Source: Roseovarius sp. W115 (GTDB lineage Bacteria > Pseudomonadota > Alphaproteobacteria > Rhodobacterales > Rhodobacteraceae). From it: a stretch of DNA of 64,000 nucleotides. Shown piece by piece: positions 1-9,274 of the stretch. The stretch spans positions 3,538,501 through 3,602,500 of the forward strand of contig NZ_CP146606.1 of the NCBI RefSeq assembly GCF_032842945.2, read 5' to 3'. The notes under the pieces were generated by a model, which had not been told where the DNA came from, searched no databases, and saw only the letters and a list, made by a program, of their open reading frames with translations. How positions within the stretch are numbered: position 1 is the stretch's first letter; each line of letters begins with the position of its first letter. Made by a program: the position numbers and the translations under genes.

Positions 1-528
1 GAACGTATCGTGGCAGAAACGGCGCGGCTGGCGGACGGCGAATGGCAACTGTCGAACGCCAAGGTTTGGAACCTTTCTCAGGGTGTGAACTCTGAAGCTG
101 AAGCAGAGATCAAATCAAGCCTCTCAATCCCTTCTGCCCTTACGCAGGACCGCATAATCGACAGTTTTGGAAAACCCGAATACATTGCCCTTTGGGACAT
201 GCCCCGGTTCATCAACCAGCTTGAAGAGGCCGGGTTTTCCGCACGTCGCTATGCTGTATGGTTCCAAATGGAACTCGCCAGACCTCTCTTTCTCGTGGCG
301 CTGGTGATGGTCGCAGCCGCCTTCACGATGCGTCACTCGCGTCTGAGCAATACCGGGCTGTCGGTGCTTATTGCTGTTATGCTGGGATTCACCCTGCATT
401 ACATTCGCAATTTCGCGCAAATCCTAGGAGAAAATGGCCAAATCCCAATTTATCTCGCGGCATGGGCGCCACCTTTGGCATCTTTCATGCTGGCAATTGG
501 GATTTTATTGCATATGGAGGACGGGTGA
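1..528 (+). CDS. lptG: LPS export permease LptG, C-terminal part (5' end outside window)
   Basis: The reading frame is open to the left edge, so only the last 175 codons are present. LptG is an inner-membrane permease of the LptB2FG complex that extracts lipopolysaccharide and passes it to the periplasmic Lpt bridge. The visible part ends with three hydrophobic segments (roughly residues 88-108, 115-135 and 148-168 of the fragment), matching the C-terminal membrane helices of the YjgP/YjgQ family. The preceding stretch is the end of the periplasmic jellyroll domain. The stop overlaps the GTG start of lptD by four bases (GTGA), which implies translational coupling. The identification rests on the family C-terminus and on the lptD neighbour. 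Confidence 0.88.
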   Translation, partial: ERIVAETARLADGEWQLSNAKVWNLSQGVNSEAEAEIKSSLSIPSALTQDRIIDSFGKPEYIALWDMPRFINQLEEAGFSARRYAVWFQMELARPLFLVALVMVAAAFTMRHSRLSNTGLSVLIAVMLGFTLHYIRNFAQILGENGQIPIYLAAWAPPLASFMLAIGILLHMEDG

Positions 529-2732
529 GAATCCGGATCATCATATCCTGCCTTGTGGCCGTCTTGCTGTTGTCTGCGCCTGCCGCTTTGGCGCAATCCG
601 AAACGCTTGAAACTGCACCTCAACCTCCCAGCCCGGCGATCCTGGTCGCGGACGATGTCTATCTTGATGGTAGCGAGCAACTGGTTGCGACCGGCAATGT
701 CGAAGCGCTTTACAATGGCCGTAGGCTCTATGCGAGCGAAGTGGTTTATGACCGAACCCAGGAGCGGTTGATTATCAAAGGCCCGATACGCATTGAAGAG
801 GCGGATGGAAGGTTCTTCGTGCTCGCCAACAGTGCAGCCCTGGACCGAGATTTGAACAATGGCATCTTGCGCGGCGCTCGCATCGTGATGGACGATCAGA
901 TCCAGCTGGCTGCCAATGAGATTGCAAGGGTCAACGGGCGGTATAATCAACTTTACAAGGCAGCAGTGACCTCTTGCCGAGTCTGTGAAACCGGTCGTCC
1001 ACCGCTCTGGCAGATTCGTGCGCGACGGGTTGTGCATGACCAGCAGGAAAGACAGCTCTACTTTGATGATGCGCAACTGCGCGTTCTGGATACGCCAATC
1101 CTGTATCTGCCGCGTTTGCGCTTACCGGACCCAACGTTAGAACGCGCCACCGGGTTCCTCGTGCCGTCGATCCGCAATTCTTCGCTTTTGGGTTTTGGCG
1201 TGCGCGTACCCTATTTCATCAAGATCGGGGATAATAAGGACCTGACGCTCACACCATATCTCGCAACGCAGACGCGCACACTTGAATGGCGCTACAGACA
1301 AGCCTTTGCCAACGGCAACATAGAATTCAATGGTGCGTTCAGTAATGACGACGTCGGACCGGATGAAAACAGAGCCTATGTGTTCGCCAATGGGACCTTT
1401 CAGCTCCCGCGCGACTTTGTTCTCAGGTTTGATATCGAAGCAACGAGCGACGACACGTATCTTCTGGACTACGATTTTTCTCAAAAAGACCGCCTAGACA
1501 GTGAGCTTGAGATCGAGCGCGCACGCCGAGATGAATATATTCGCGGTGCAATCACCGTGTTTCAGTCTTTACGCGACGGTGAGAGCAATGAAACCCTGCC
1601 CACCGGTGTGATCAATGCCGAATACGAACGCCGCATACCTGTCAACTACTCAGTGGGCGGCGAAGTGCGGCTTGGCTTTGAGGGTCACGGACATTTCCGC
1701 AATTCCGGCCTCAACATTGACGGGCCTGATTTTGATCCTTTCGCTGACGGTCGGGACGTTGCCCGAATGACTTTTAGCGCGGAATGGCATCGCGCCTGGA
1801 CTTTGCCAGCAGGCGTTCTCGCCGAGGTTGAACTAGGTTTATCCGCCGACTTCTTCCGCATTCAGGACGTCGGCATCACCAGCAGTTCTGACGCCTCGGA
1901 ACTCACGCCAGAAGCGGCTGTTCAACTCCGCTGGCCTCTGCTCAAGACAACCCAGGCCGGATCGACACATATCATTGAACCGGTGCTGCAAGTGGCCTGG
2001 GTCGGCGGCAGCAATCCTTTTGTGCCCAATGATGAAAGCACGCTGATTGAATTCGATGAGGGCAATCTCTTTGCCACGTCTCGTTTCACGGCCCCCGACC
2101 GTCGAGAACGCGGATTGAGTGCCGCCTACGGTTTGAGCTGGACGCGATATGGTGTGGACGGGTGGCAGACATCCTTAGCAGTGGGTCAAGTGATACGAGA
2201 CGAACTCCAGGTGGATCCAGCGGGCGGCACAGCCTTCACCAACTCTTCGGGCCTGCAAGATCGTTATTCTGACCTGTTGGTTGCTGGACAAATCAAAACG
2301 GACAATGGATTGACGCTCACCGCGCGTGGTTTGTTTGATGACGATCTCTCGACCACCAAGGCAGAGGCCCGTGCCAGTCTGATCAACAAGGTTGCGAGTA
2401 TCGGAGCCACATATATCTGGTTGCGCGAGGATCCTGCAGAAGACCGACCCGGCAACGTCTCAGAATGGGCTTTTGACGCAAATTATCGCATCTCAAAACA
2501 TTGGTCAGGCCAGGCAGATTGGCGCTTTGACGTGGCCAGTGATGAAACTGTCTCGGCAGGTCTTGGAATCACGTATGCAAACGAATGTGTTGACGTGACA
2601 CTTTCGGCCTCGCGTCGCTTCACCTCTTCCACTATTCTTGAACCAACAACCGATATCAATCTTACCGTGGGGCTTCGCGGCTTCACCACAAAAACACGCG
2701 ATAAAAGCTACGTGCGAACATGCGAAAACTGA
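525..2732 (+). CDS. lptD: LPS-assembly outer-membrane protein LptD
   Basis: LptD is the outer-membrane beta-barrel that, with LptE, inserts LPS into the outer leaflet. The protein is 735 aa. It begins with a clear signal peptide (residues 1-23, ending in AALA before Gln), followed by an OstA/LptA-like beta-jellyroll (about 40-150). A long barrel region with alternating aromatic residues then runs to the C-terminus. Cysteines sit in two groups, a CxxC near residue 150 and single cysteines close to the C-terminus, compatible with the disulfides linking jellyroll and barrel in this family. I chose the GTG at 525, which overlaps the lptG stop, because it starts directly at the signal peptide; the same frame is open further upstream but runs through lptG. 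Confidence 0.93.
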   Translation: MRIRIIISCLVAVLLLSAPAALAQSETLETAPQPPSPAILVADDVYLDGSEQLVATGNVEALYNGRRLYASEVVYDRTQERLIIKGPIRIEEADGRFFVLANSAALDRDLNNGILRGARIVMDDQIQLAANEIARVNGRYNQLYKAAVTSCRVCETGRPPLWQIRARRVVHDQQERQLYFDDAQLRVLDTPILYLPRLRLPDPTLERATGFLVPSIRNSSLLGFGVRVPYFIKIGDNKDLTLTPYLATQTRTLEWRYRQAFANGNIEFNGAFSNDDVGPDENRAYVFANGTFQLPRDFVLRFDIEATSDDTYLLDYDFSQKDRLDSELEIERARRDEYIRGAITVFQSLRDGESNETLPTGVINAEYERRIPVNYSVGGEVRLGFEGHGHFRNSGLNIDGPDFDPFADGRDVARMTFSAEWHRAWTLPAGVLAEVELGLSADFFRIQDVGITSSSDASELTPEAAVQLRWPLLKTTQAGSTHIIEPVLQVAWVGGSNPFVPNDESTLIEFDEGNLFATSRFTAPDRRERGLSAAYGLSWTRYGVDGWQTSLAVGQVIRDELQVDPAGGTAFTNSSGLQDRYSDLLVAGQIKTDNGLTLTARGLFDDDLSTTKAEARASLINKVASIGATYIWLREDPAEDRPGNVSEWAFDANYRISKHWSGQADWRFDVASDETVSAGLGITYANECVDVTLSASRRFTSSTILEPTTDINLTVGLRGFTTKTRDKSYVRTCEN

Positions 2733-3982
2733 ATATCATGAAACATACACCCCAAACGGCTCTGAAACGACTGGCAGTTGCTGCGAGTTTCGTCTTCGTC
2801 GGAGCAATGTCCTTTGCTTCAATGGCGCAGGCGCAAAACCTTTTCGATACCGCGATTAAGGTCAACGATCTGTCCATAACGCAATATGAGATCGACCAGC
2901 GGGCGCGCATGCTTTCAGTGTTTCGTGCACCCGGTGATCCAGTGAAACTGGCACGGGAACAATTGATCGAAGACCGGTTGAAGATTGATGCTGCGAATTC
3001 TCTGGGGTTTCAGCTTGAACCGGAACAAATTGAGGCCGGTATGGAAGAATTTGCCTCCCGGGTGAACCTCTCTTCCGAAGAGCTGATTCAGGGTCTTTCG
3101 CAACAGGGCGTTGACCCCCTCACATTTCGCGAATTTGTCGCGGCAGGTTTGACCTGGCGTGAATTTACCCAAGCCCGTTTCGGATCGCGCGTTTCTGTAG
3201 ACGAAGACGATATTGAGCGTGCGCGCAATGCAACATCCGGGACATCTGGTGTTCGCGTTCTTTTGTCTGAAATCATCTTGCCGGTTCAACCTGGTCAAGA
3301 GCAGCAAGTCCAAGAACTTGCAAACCGGATCAGCGAATTCACATCAGAGGCGCAGTTCGCTCAGGCCGCTCGCGAGTTTTCGGCGTCACGCACCGCAGCG
3401 CAAGGTGGGCGCATGGACTGGATTCCGATTACACAGCTGCCTCAAGGACTGCAGGCCGTCGCCCTCGGATTAGGTCCTGGCGATGTGAGCGATCCGTTGC
3501 CCTTGGAAGGAGCAGTTGCCCTCTTTCAGTTGCGCGATATTCAAGAAACTGAAGCTCCAAACCCAGAATACGAAGCCATCGAATACGCCGCCTATTACAT
3601 CAATGGCGGGCGCAGTGATCAGGCATTGGCACGCGCACGTCAAATCGCCAACGATGTCGATACCTGCGATGATCTATATGGTGTCGCCTTTGGCCAACCA
3701 CCGGAAGTGTTGGAGCGCGGGAGTAAAGCGATCAATGAGATTCCGTCTGATATTGCTTTGGAATTGGCCAAGCTGGATCGCGGCGAAGTTTCGTATTCTC
3801 TGACACGCGCGAATGGCCAGACCCTTGTCGTTCTCATGCTCTGCGGCCGGGTGCGTTCGATCGAAGGCGAAGGCCCGAGTGCTGAACAACTCACGAATTT
3901 CATTAGCAGCCGCAGGCTTGAGTCCTTTGCCAATGGGTTTCTCGAGCAACTACGCGCCGAGGCGCGGATCGTCGAATTCTGA
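2720..3982 (+). CDS. surA: periplasmic peptidyl-prolyl isomerase/chaperone SurA
   Basis: SurA is a periplasmic chaperone that guides outer-membrane proteins such as LptD to the BAM machinery, which fits its position just after lptD. The product is 420 aa with a signal peptide (hydrophobic core near residues 19-34, cleavage after AQA). A SurA N-terminal chaperone domain follows (about 45-150) and one parvulin (PpiC) domain (about 175-275). The C-terminal part lacks an obvious second parvulin domain, as is common in alphaproteobacteria. The start is uncertain: ATG at 2720 overlaps lptD by 13 bases, while an in-frame ATG at 2738 gives a more compact signal peptide. Neither has a strong Shine-Dalgarno sequence, suggesting coupling to lptD translation. 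Confidence 0.9.
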   Translation: MRKLNIMKHTPQTALKRLAVAASFVFVGAMSFASMAQAQNLFDTAIKVNDLSITQYEIDQRARMLSVFRAPGDPVKLAREQLIEDRLKIDAANSLGFQLEPEQIEAGMEEFASRVNLSSEELIQGLSQQGVDPLTFREFVAAGLTWREFTQARFGSRVSVDEDDIERARNATSGTSGVRVLLSEIILPVQPGQEQQVQELANRISEFTSEAQFAQAAREFSASRTAAQGGRMDWIPITQLPQGLQAVALGLGPGDVSDPLPLEGAVALFQLRDIQETEAPNPEYEAIEYAAYYINGGRSDQALARARQIANDVDTCDDLYGVAFGQPPEVLERGSKAINEIPSDIALELAKLDRGEVSYSLTRANGQTLVVLMLCGRVRSIEGEGPSAEQLTNFISSRRLESFANGFLEQLRAEARIVEF

Positions 3983-4955
3983 TGACAGGGGCACAGGGCC
4001 GGCGCATTGCTGTCACCTGTGGTGAGCCTGCCGGGATCGGACCAGAAATCATCGTCAAAGCGTGGCAGGCGCTGCGTGGTGAACTTGAGCTTTTCGTTAT
4101 TGGTGATCCCGCACATTTTGCAGACTTGGCACCCTTGCAGGAACTGACTGATCCGGGCGTGAACTTGTCTGACGATGCATTGCCAATCCTCGCACATTCT
4201 TTTGACGCGCCCCGCATCCCCGGCTCACCTGACCCGTCCAATGCACAAGGGGTTGTAGACGCGATTGCGCGCGCTGTGGATTTAGTACGCACAGGCCAAG
4301 CAGGCGCTCTGTGCACGGCACCAATCCACAAGCAGGCTTTGCAGGACGGCGCTGGTTTCATCTACCCGGGCCACACAGAATACCTGGCTGCACTGGCCGA
4401 GGTCGATACTGTTGTGATGATGCTTGCCAGCGAGCAATTGCGCGTTGTGCCCGTTACTATTCACATAGCACTTGAAGAGGTGAAAGCCGCCCTGACGCCA
4501 GAGCTTCTTGAAGACACAATTCGGATCGCCCATGCCGGTTTGATCCGCGATTTTGGCATCCCGCTCCGCGCCTGGCCGTTGCGGGGCTCAATCCCCATGC
4601 CGGTGAAGGCGGCAAGATGGGACGTGAGGAAATCGACTTAATTGCGCCTGTTCTGCACCGCCTGCGCCAAGAGGGGCTCGACCTGAGCGGCCCAATGAGT
4701 GCCGATACACTATTTCATGCCGCCGCACGCGAAACTTACGACGCGGCACTCTGTATGTATCACGATCAGGCCCTTATCCCAATCAAGACATTGGATTTCG
4801 ACCGGGGCGTGAATGTCACGCTGGGCCTGCCCTTTGTGCGCACCTCGCCCGATCATGGCACGGCGTTTGATATCGCGGGGCAAGGCATTGCCAACCCCAG
4901 CTCCATGATCGAAGCACTGCGGCTTGCAGATCGTATGGCGCAGGCTCGGGCATGA
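3982..4955 (+). pseudogene. pdxA: 4-hydroxythreonine-4-phosphate dehydrogenase PdxA, split by a one-base frameshift
   Basis: PdxA oxidises 4-phosphohydroxy-L-threonine in the DXP-dependent pathway to pyridoxal phosphate. The first 198 codons (from ATG 3982, starting one base after surA coding ends) match the family through RDFGI. At about 4573 the family sequence moves to the +2 frame and continues [16 protein letters not shown] through to the stop at 4955. Two bases (4573-4574) stand where one codon, probably Leu, is expected, so one base is missing. The combined length, 974 nt, is one short of 325 codons. Everything else is intact, including the HAGEGG glycine-rich region and the DQALIPIKT motif. 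The end overlaps rsmA by ATGA. A sequencing error is as likely as a true mutation. Confidence 0.85.
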
Positions 4956-5797
4956 GCGGGATCGATACGCTGCCCCCGCTGCGAGAGGTGATTGCGACGC
5001 ATGATCTGTCAGCACGCAAATCCCTTGGCCAGAACTTTCTGCTCGATCTCAATCTCACCGCCAAGATTGCCCGCGTCGCAGGAGACTTGACTGGTTCAGA
5101 CGTGCTTGAAGTCGGCCCCGGTCCCGGTGGTTTGACACGAGGTCTGCTGGCTGAAGGCGCAAGGCGGGTTCTGGCGATTGAGAAAGACACACGATGTCTG
5201 GCTCCGCTTTCCGAAATTGCAGAGGTTTATCCGGGGCGGCTTGAGGTGATCAACGCGGACGCGTTGGAGTTGGATGCAGCGCAGCATCTCAACGCCCCTA
5301 TCAAGGTGGTGGCCAACCTGCCCTACAATGTCGGCACAGAGCTTTTGATCCGCTGGCTGACACCACCGTCTTGGCCGCCTTTCTGGCAAAGCCTGACATT
5401 GATGTTCCAACGTGAAGTGGCGGAACGCATCGTGGCGCAACCCGGTTCAAAAGCCTATGGAAGACTGGCAGTGCTGGCGCAATGGCGCACTGAGGCCAAG
5501 ATCGCGCTGAGCCTGCCACCTGAAGCCTTTACGCCACCGCCAAAGGTCTCAAGCGCCGTAGTGCATCTAACGGCCCTGCCTCAGCCTCGCTTTGAAGCTG
5601 ATCAGAAGATCTTGGAGCACGTGGTGGCGAAAGCCTTCAACCAGCGGCGCAAAATGCTGCGCGCAGCACTCAAGGGGCTGGCGCCTGACATCGAGGATCG
5701 GCTGATCGCTGCGGGGATTAAACCTACGGACCGGGCGGAGACGGTGGGTCTGGAACAGTTTTGCGCGTTGGCGCGCGCGATGAAGTCACCTCTGTAG
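4952..5797 (+). CDS. rsmA: 16S rRNA dimethyladenosine transferase RsmA (KsgA)
   Basis: RsmA dimethylates two adjacent adenines in the 3' terminal hairpin of 16S rRNA, a late quality-control step in 30S assembly. The 281-aa protein has the SAM-binding motif VGPGPGGLT (about residues 55-63) and the catalytic NLPYN motif (about 121-125). The C-terminal helical domain carries the FNQRRKMLR region. The ATG at 4952 overlaps the pdxA stop (ATGA), the conserved pdxA-rsmA arrangement. The TAG stop at 5795-5797 lies inside an inverted-repeat element (5794-5865), so the repeat supplies the termination codon and also sits in the convergent gap with the DUF4167 gene. Confidence 0.95.
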   Translation: MSGIDTLPPLREVIATHDLSARKSLGQNFLLDLNLTAKIARVAGDLTGSDVLEVGPGPGGLTRGLLAEGARRVLAIEKDTRCLAPLSEIAEVYPGRLEVINADALELDAAQHLNAPIKVVANLPYNVGTELLIRWLTPPSWPPFWQSLTLMFQREVAERIVAQPGSKAYGRLAVLAQWRTEAKIALSLPPEAFTPPPKVSSAVVHLTALPQPRFEADQKILEHVVAKAFNQRRKMLRAALKGLAPDIEDRLIAAGIKPTDRAETVGLEQFCALARAMKSPL

Positions 5798-5865
5798 GGT
5801 GGGTTTTCAACCCACCAAACCAAAACAGCATTTTGCGTTACAAGCGGGATGAAATCCCGCACTAC
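5794..5865. repeat. two-hairpin intergenic repeat, copy 1 (GTAG...CTAC boundaries)
   Basis: A 72-bp element between convergent rsmA and the DUF4167 gene. It begins GTAGGG and ends CACTAC, so the outermost GTAG/CTAC are inverted. Inside are two hairpins: GTGGGTT-TTC-AACCCAC and, 27 bases on, GCGGGAT-GAA-ATCCCGC. The same architecture with different stem bases occurs at 41536-41592. It resembles REP/BIME-type elements and could act as a bidirectional terminator. The first GTAG includes the rsmA stop codon. Confidence 0.7.
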
Positions 5866-5876
5866 CGAGGTGAATT

Positions 5877-6428
5877 TTACTCTGCCGCCTCAGAGGGCTC
5901 GCCCCCTGCATCCATCACCGGGGCCTCATCGCTCTCAGCCTGCTTTTTCGGCTTGCGCGGGCGCTTGGGTTTGGGAGGTGGTGCGTCAGACTGGCTTTCG
6001 GGCGTCTCGACCAACCCGCTTTCGGTGTCCGGCACATCCGGCTGCGCAAAATCAGGTTGGGGTGCATCGGCGAGGTCACCGCCATTCGACTCCCTTTCCT
6101 GCCGATGCGCGCGCTCGCGGTCCCGTTCGGCTTGGCGCTCGCGGTTCTGGCGTTCTTGTTCTTCGCGACGCGCGTCCTGCTCTTTTTGAGCGACGCTCAG
6201 AAGTCGCAGGTAGTGTTCCGCGTGTTGCTGGAAATTCTCCAGAGCGACCCTGTCGCCAGACAGTTGCGCATCGCGCGCAAGCTGATTGTACTTATCAATG
6301 ATTTGCTGCGGTGTTCCGCGCACTTTGCCTTCCGGGCCTGAACTGTCGAACACACGGTTGACGACATTGCCCATGGACGAACGGTTGCGGTTTGACTTGT
6401 TCCGCGAACGTGACTTCGATGATCTCAT
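5877..6428 (-). CDS. DUF4167 domain-containing protein
   Basis: A 183-aa, highly charged protein. The N-terminus (residues 1-20) is rich in Ser, Arg, Lys and Asn. The DUF4167 core follows (about 20-85), with the pattern VFDSSGPEGKVRG and the helical NQLARDAQLSGDRV segment. The remainder is low complexity: a Glu/Arg/Gln-rich charged helix (about 85-120), then acidic and Pro/Lys-rich tail sequence. DUF4167 proteins are widespread in alphaproteobacteria and have no established function; the basic, disordered composition suggests nucleic-acid or ribosome association, which is inference. The gene lies downstream of, and is separated by about 226 bases from, prmC on the same strand, with no other gene in that gap. 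Confidence 0.85.
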   Translation of the reverse strand: MRSSKSRSRNKSNRNRSSMGNVVNRVFDSSGPEGKVRGTPQQIIDKYNQLARDAQLSGDRVALENFQQHAEHYLRLLSVAQKEQDARREEQERQNRERQAERDRERAHRQERESNGGDLADAPQPDFAQPDVPDTESGLVETPESQSDAPPPKPKRPRKPKKQAESDEAPVMDAGGEPSEAAE

Positions 6429-6654
6429 AACTAAATTGACAGCCTTATTGCTCTAAGCGCCTTTTCCAACCGGCTGGCGCCCCCTGCGCCAAGAATGAAC
6501 CGGTCTGATGTGCTGGCTTGGCGTCGCGCCCGTTGCTGAGTGCAAACTCGCTGCGACACCATCTAGTAAGCATGCCAACGTCGGCAGCACAAGGGTTAAG
6601 CACAGTTTTTAAGAAAAAAGCGCTGAAATCAGCCGGATTTGTGGGGAAAACTCC

Positions 6655-7494
6655 TCAAGCCCCCTGCCAGACGCCACTTACAACACGATCCCGCCCATCC
6701 ATATCAGAGGTGATGTTAATATCGGTAAACCCTGACTGCTCATACAAACCGACGACCGGTGTGCGTTGAGTCCAGCCAATTTCCACCAAAAGTCGCCCAT
6801 TTGGGCGCAAATGTGCCCCCGCACCTGGTATGATGCCGCGATACGCTGAAAGACCGTCCATCTCGTCGGTAAGCGCCATACGCGGCTCATGCGTAAGTTC
6901 AGGCTGAAGATTCTCCATCTCCTGAGCAGAAATATAAGGCGGATTGGACACGATCAGATCGAATTGCCCTTCGACATCCGAATACCAGTCAGATCTCAAG
7001 AAAAGGCATCGGTCCGTCACCCCAAGACGTGCGGCATTTTCAAGCGCCACATCCAGTGCCCTGGGAGATTTATCCGTGCCGACCCCCGCCGCTTCGGAAC
7101 GTGCCGCCAGCAAAGACAGCAAAATACACCCTGACCCCGTACCGAGATCGAGCACATGCTGGAAGTCACTCTCAAGCGCGGTCTCAATCAGCGTCTCGGT
7201 TTCGGGACGCGGATCAAGAACATCGGGCGTGACAGTGAATTCGTGTGCATAGAATGCCCGCGTACCCGTAATATGTGATAGCGGCATACGAAGGACTCGA
7301 GAGGCAATGAACGCTTCAAGTTTTGATTGCGCCTCACGCGCTACGACCTCCTGGAAAGACAAAGAGGCGCGATCCACTGGAATATCCGCCGCCTTGGCCG
7401 CAAGAATACGCGCTTCGCGCGCGGCGCCCTCAATCCCCGCGCGTTCCAGTGCATCCTTGGCCTGTTGCACCAGGTCACCGAAGACTTGGCTCAC
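6655..7494 (-). CDS. prmC: peptide chain release factor N(5)-glutamine methyltransferase PrmC
   Basis: PrmC (HemK) methylates the glutamine of the GGQ motif in release factors RF1 and RF2. The protein is 279 aa with an N-terminal helical substrate-binding region (1-85). The SAM-binding motif LDLGTGSG lies near residues 116-122 and the diagnostic NPPY catalytic motif at about 184-187. It starts at a GTG (7494-7492) overlapping the TGA stop of prfA as GTGA, so it is coupled to its own substrate's gene, the classical prfA-prmC operon. Confidence 0.95.
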   Translation of the reverse strand: MSQVFGDLVQQAKDALERAGIEGAAREARILAAKAADIPVDRASLSFQEVVAREAQSKLEAFIASRVLRMPLSHITGTRAFYAHEFTVTPDVLDPRPETETLIETALESDFQHVLDLGTGSGCILLSLLAARSEAAGVGTDKSPRALDVALENAARLGVTDRCLFLRSDWYSDVEGQFDLIVSNPPYISAQEMENLQPELTHEPRMALTDEMDGLSAYRGIIPGAGAHLRPNGRLLVEIGWTQRTPVVGLYEQSGFTDINITSDMDGRDRVVSGVWQGA

Positions 7495-8540
7495 CCGTTC
7501 ATCTCCGCCAACAGTTTAGCCTGCGCATCAGCTGTGAGCGCATCAATCGTCTCATCCAGATCTCCCTGCATGATCTGATCGAGCTTGTAGAGCGTGAGGT
7601 TGATCCGGTGATCCGACATGCGCCCTTGCGGGAAATTATAGGTGCGAATGCGTTCGGATCTATCGCCAGAGCCCACTTGCGCGGCGCGGTCGGCCGAGCG
7701 TTCGTCATGCGCGCGTTGGCGTTCCATATCGTAGAGCCGCGTCTTCAGCACCTGCATCGCAATCTCTCGGTTGCGGTGCTGGGATTTCTCCGAAGACGTC
7801 ACCACAATGCCCGACGGAATATGCGTGATCCGTACGGCGGAATCTGTGGTGTTAACGTGCTGCCCGCCTGCACCCGAGCTGCGCATGGTGTCGATGCGGA
7901 TGTCATTTGCGTCAATATGAATGTCCACATCCTCAGCCTCTGGCAACACCGCCACTGTCGCTGCGGACGTATGAATGCGCCCGCCTGACTCAGTTTCGGG
8001 CACACGCTGCACTCGGTGCACACCGGATTCGTATTTCAGGCGGGCAAAGACGTTTTCTCCGCGCACATTGGCCACCACTTCCTTGATGCCGCCAAGTTCG
8101 GTCTGATTGAGTTCGATGATGTCAAAGGACCAGCCCCGCGCCTCGGCATAGCGCTGATACATACGCAAGAGATCCCCGGCAAAAAGGGCTGCCTCTTCGC
8201 CTCCGGTTCCAGGACGAATCTCAACAATCGCTGGGCGCGCATCGGCCTCATCGCGCGGCAGTAAAGCCAATTGCAGCGCTTCTTCCATGCGCGGCAATTC
8301 GTCCTCCAACTGAGCCAGCTCCTCTGAAGCAAGCTCCTTCATCTCGGGATCATCAAGAAGAGCTTTGGCTCCCTCAATGTCGTCAAGAGTAGCCTGATAC
8401 GCACGGATTTCCTCAACCACCGGGCGCAATTCCGCATATTCCCGGCCCAGCTTGGCGATGTCCCCACCGCCCTCAGCCATTTGCGCCTCGATAAACTCGA
8501 AGCGTTGCGTGATTTCCGCTAATCTCTCTAGAGGCACCAT
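7491..8540 (-). CDS. prfA: peptide chain release factor 1
   Basis: RF1 reads UAA and UAG stop codons and triggers peptide release. I start it at the ATG at 8540, giving 349 aa beginning [16 protein letters not shown], the usual N-terminus; an upstream in-frame start would add 15 residues not typical of the family. The codon-recognition tripeptide appears as PET within [14 protein letters not shown], and the catalytic GGQ lies in [10 protein letters not shown]. It forms an operon with prmC, which modifies that GGQ glutamine. The companion gene prfB lies about 6 kb away on the same strand. Confidence 0.95.
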   Translation of the reverse strand: MVPLERLAEITQRFEFIEAQMAEGGGDIAKLGREYAELRPVVEEIRAYQATLDDIEGAKALLDDPEMKELASEELAQLEDELPRMEEALQLALLPRDEADARPAIVEIRPGTGGEEAALFAGDLLRMYQRYAEARGWSFDIIELNQTELGGIKEVVANVRGENVFARLKYESGVHRVQRVPETESGGRIHTSAATVAVLPEAEDVDIHIDANDIRIDTMRSSGAGGQHVNTTDSAVRITHIPSGIVVTSSEKSQHRNREIAMQVLKTRLYDMERQRAHDERSADRAAQVGSGDRSERIRTYNFPQGRMSDHRINLTLYKLDQIMQGDLDETIDALTADAQAKLLAEMNG

Positions 8541-8602
8541 AGGCGGGGTGTCTCGCATTCCTTGGTATTGGTCAAGCCGCAACACTGTGCTAAATAAGGG
8601 TC

Positions 8603-8830
8603 ATGACACGTATATTCTTTCTTTCAGTGCTGATGCTGCCTGCGATGGCGCAGGTCGCAGCCGCAACCAAGACGGTCGAATGCTATTGCACGGACAAATC
8701 CGGTGCGCGCGTTGAGCTGGGTGAAACGATTTGTATGCAAGTGGACGGCCGGAGCTTTTTGGCGCAATGCCAGATGTCGCTGAACAATCCCATGTGGCGG
8801 GAAGTAAGCGACGCCTGTATTTCGTCCTGA
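8603..8830 (+). CDS. small secreted cysteine-containing protein, function unknown
   Basis: A 75-aa product with a signal peptide (residues 1-20, cleavage near AAA) and a mature part of about 54 residues. The mature part has five cysteines: a CYC pair just after the cleavage site, then three spaced along the chain. Cysteines and a periplasmic location suggest disulfides, with one left unpaired or used for binding. The gene is divergent from prfA (62-base gap) and converges with the DUF1499 gene, whose stop is only six bases away. I do not recognise a named family. Confidence 0.7.
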   Translation: MTRIFFLSVLMLPAMAQVAAATKTVECYCTDKSGARVELGETICMQVDGRSFLAQCQMSLNNPMWREVSDACISS

Positions 8831-8836
8831 AGAGGC

Positions 8837-9247
8837 TCAGAGCTGAGACAGCCAGCCGTCAAGCCGTTTGGCATTGACGCCCATATCGTATTTTCCAAAC
8901 CTCAACCTGCCAAACAGCGTGATTTGATCACCGCTGAAAGCCACTGTCGTGTAATCGGGAAATCCAAAAAGCGCAGAACGCGTGATGTAGGTGAGCATGC
9001 CTTCTTCGACGCTGCCAGCCAGAACTTCAGTACGCGGTGTGTTCAGTATGATCTCATCAAGTCTGGAAAAGGTACCGCCCTCTGCCTCGACCACGCGCAC
9101 AGCCTGCCCGGCACTATCCCCCGGCGTCGCCCCCTCTGGCATGACATGCCAGCGTGCGACATCTGACGGAGCAAGTCGCGCGTAAAGCCCAACGCCCACA
9201 AGCGCCACCAACAGGATCACAACAAGCCACATCACCTTGCGCACCAA
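8837..9247 (-). CDS. DUF1499 family membrane-anchored protein
   Basis: A 136-aa protein with one N-terminal transmembrane segment or uncleaved signal (residues 5-24) and a soluble domain. The end of that domain carries the pattern typical of DUF1499: TRSALFGFPDYTTV followed by a C-terminal DMGVNAKRL segment. No biochemical role is known for the family. It lies 27 bases downstream of the speB-like gene on the same strand and may be its operon partner. Confidence 0.75.
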   Translation of the reverse strand: MVRKVMWLVVILLVALVGVGLYARLAPSDVARWHVMPEGATPGDSAGQAVRVVEAEGGTFSRLDEIILNTPRTEVLAGSVEEGMLTYITRSALFGFPDYTTVAFSGDQITLFGRLRFGKYDMGVNAKRLDGWLSQL

Positions 9248-9274
9248 ACCCGCCTTTCATCGTTCTGAAAATAC

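Noticed and set aside
258..524. Upstream extension of the lptD frame
   Set aside because: It runs through lptG coding sequence; the signal peptide starts at GTG 525.
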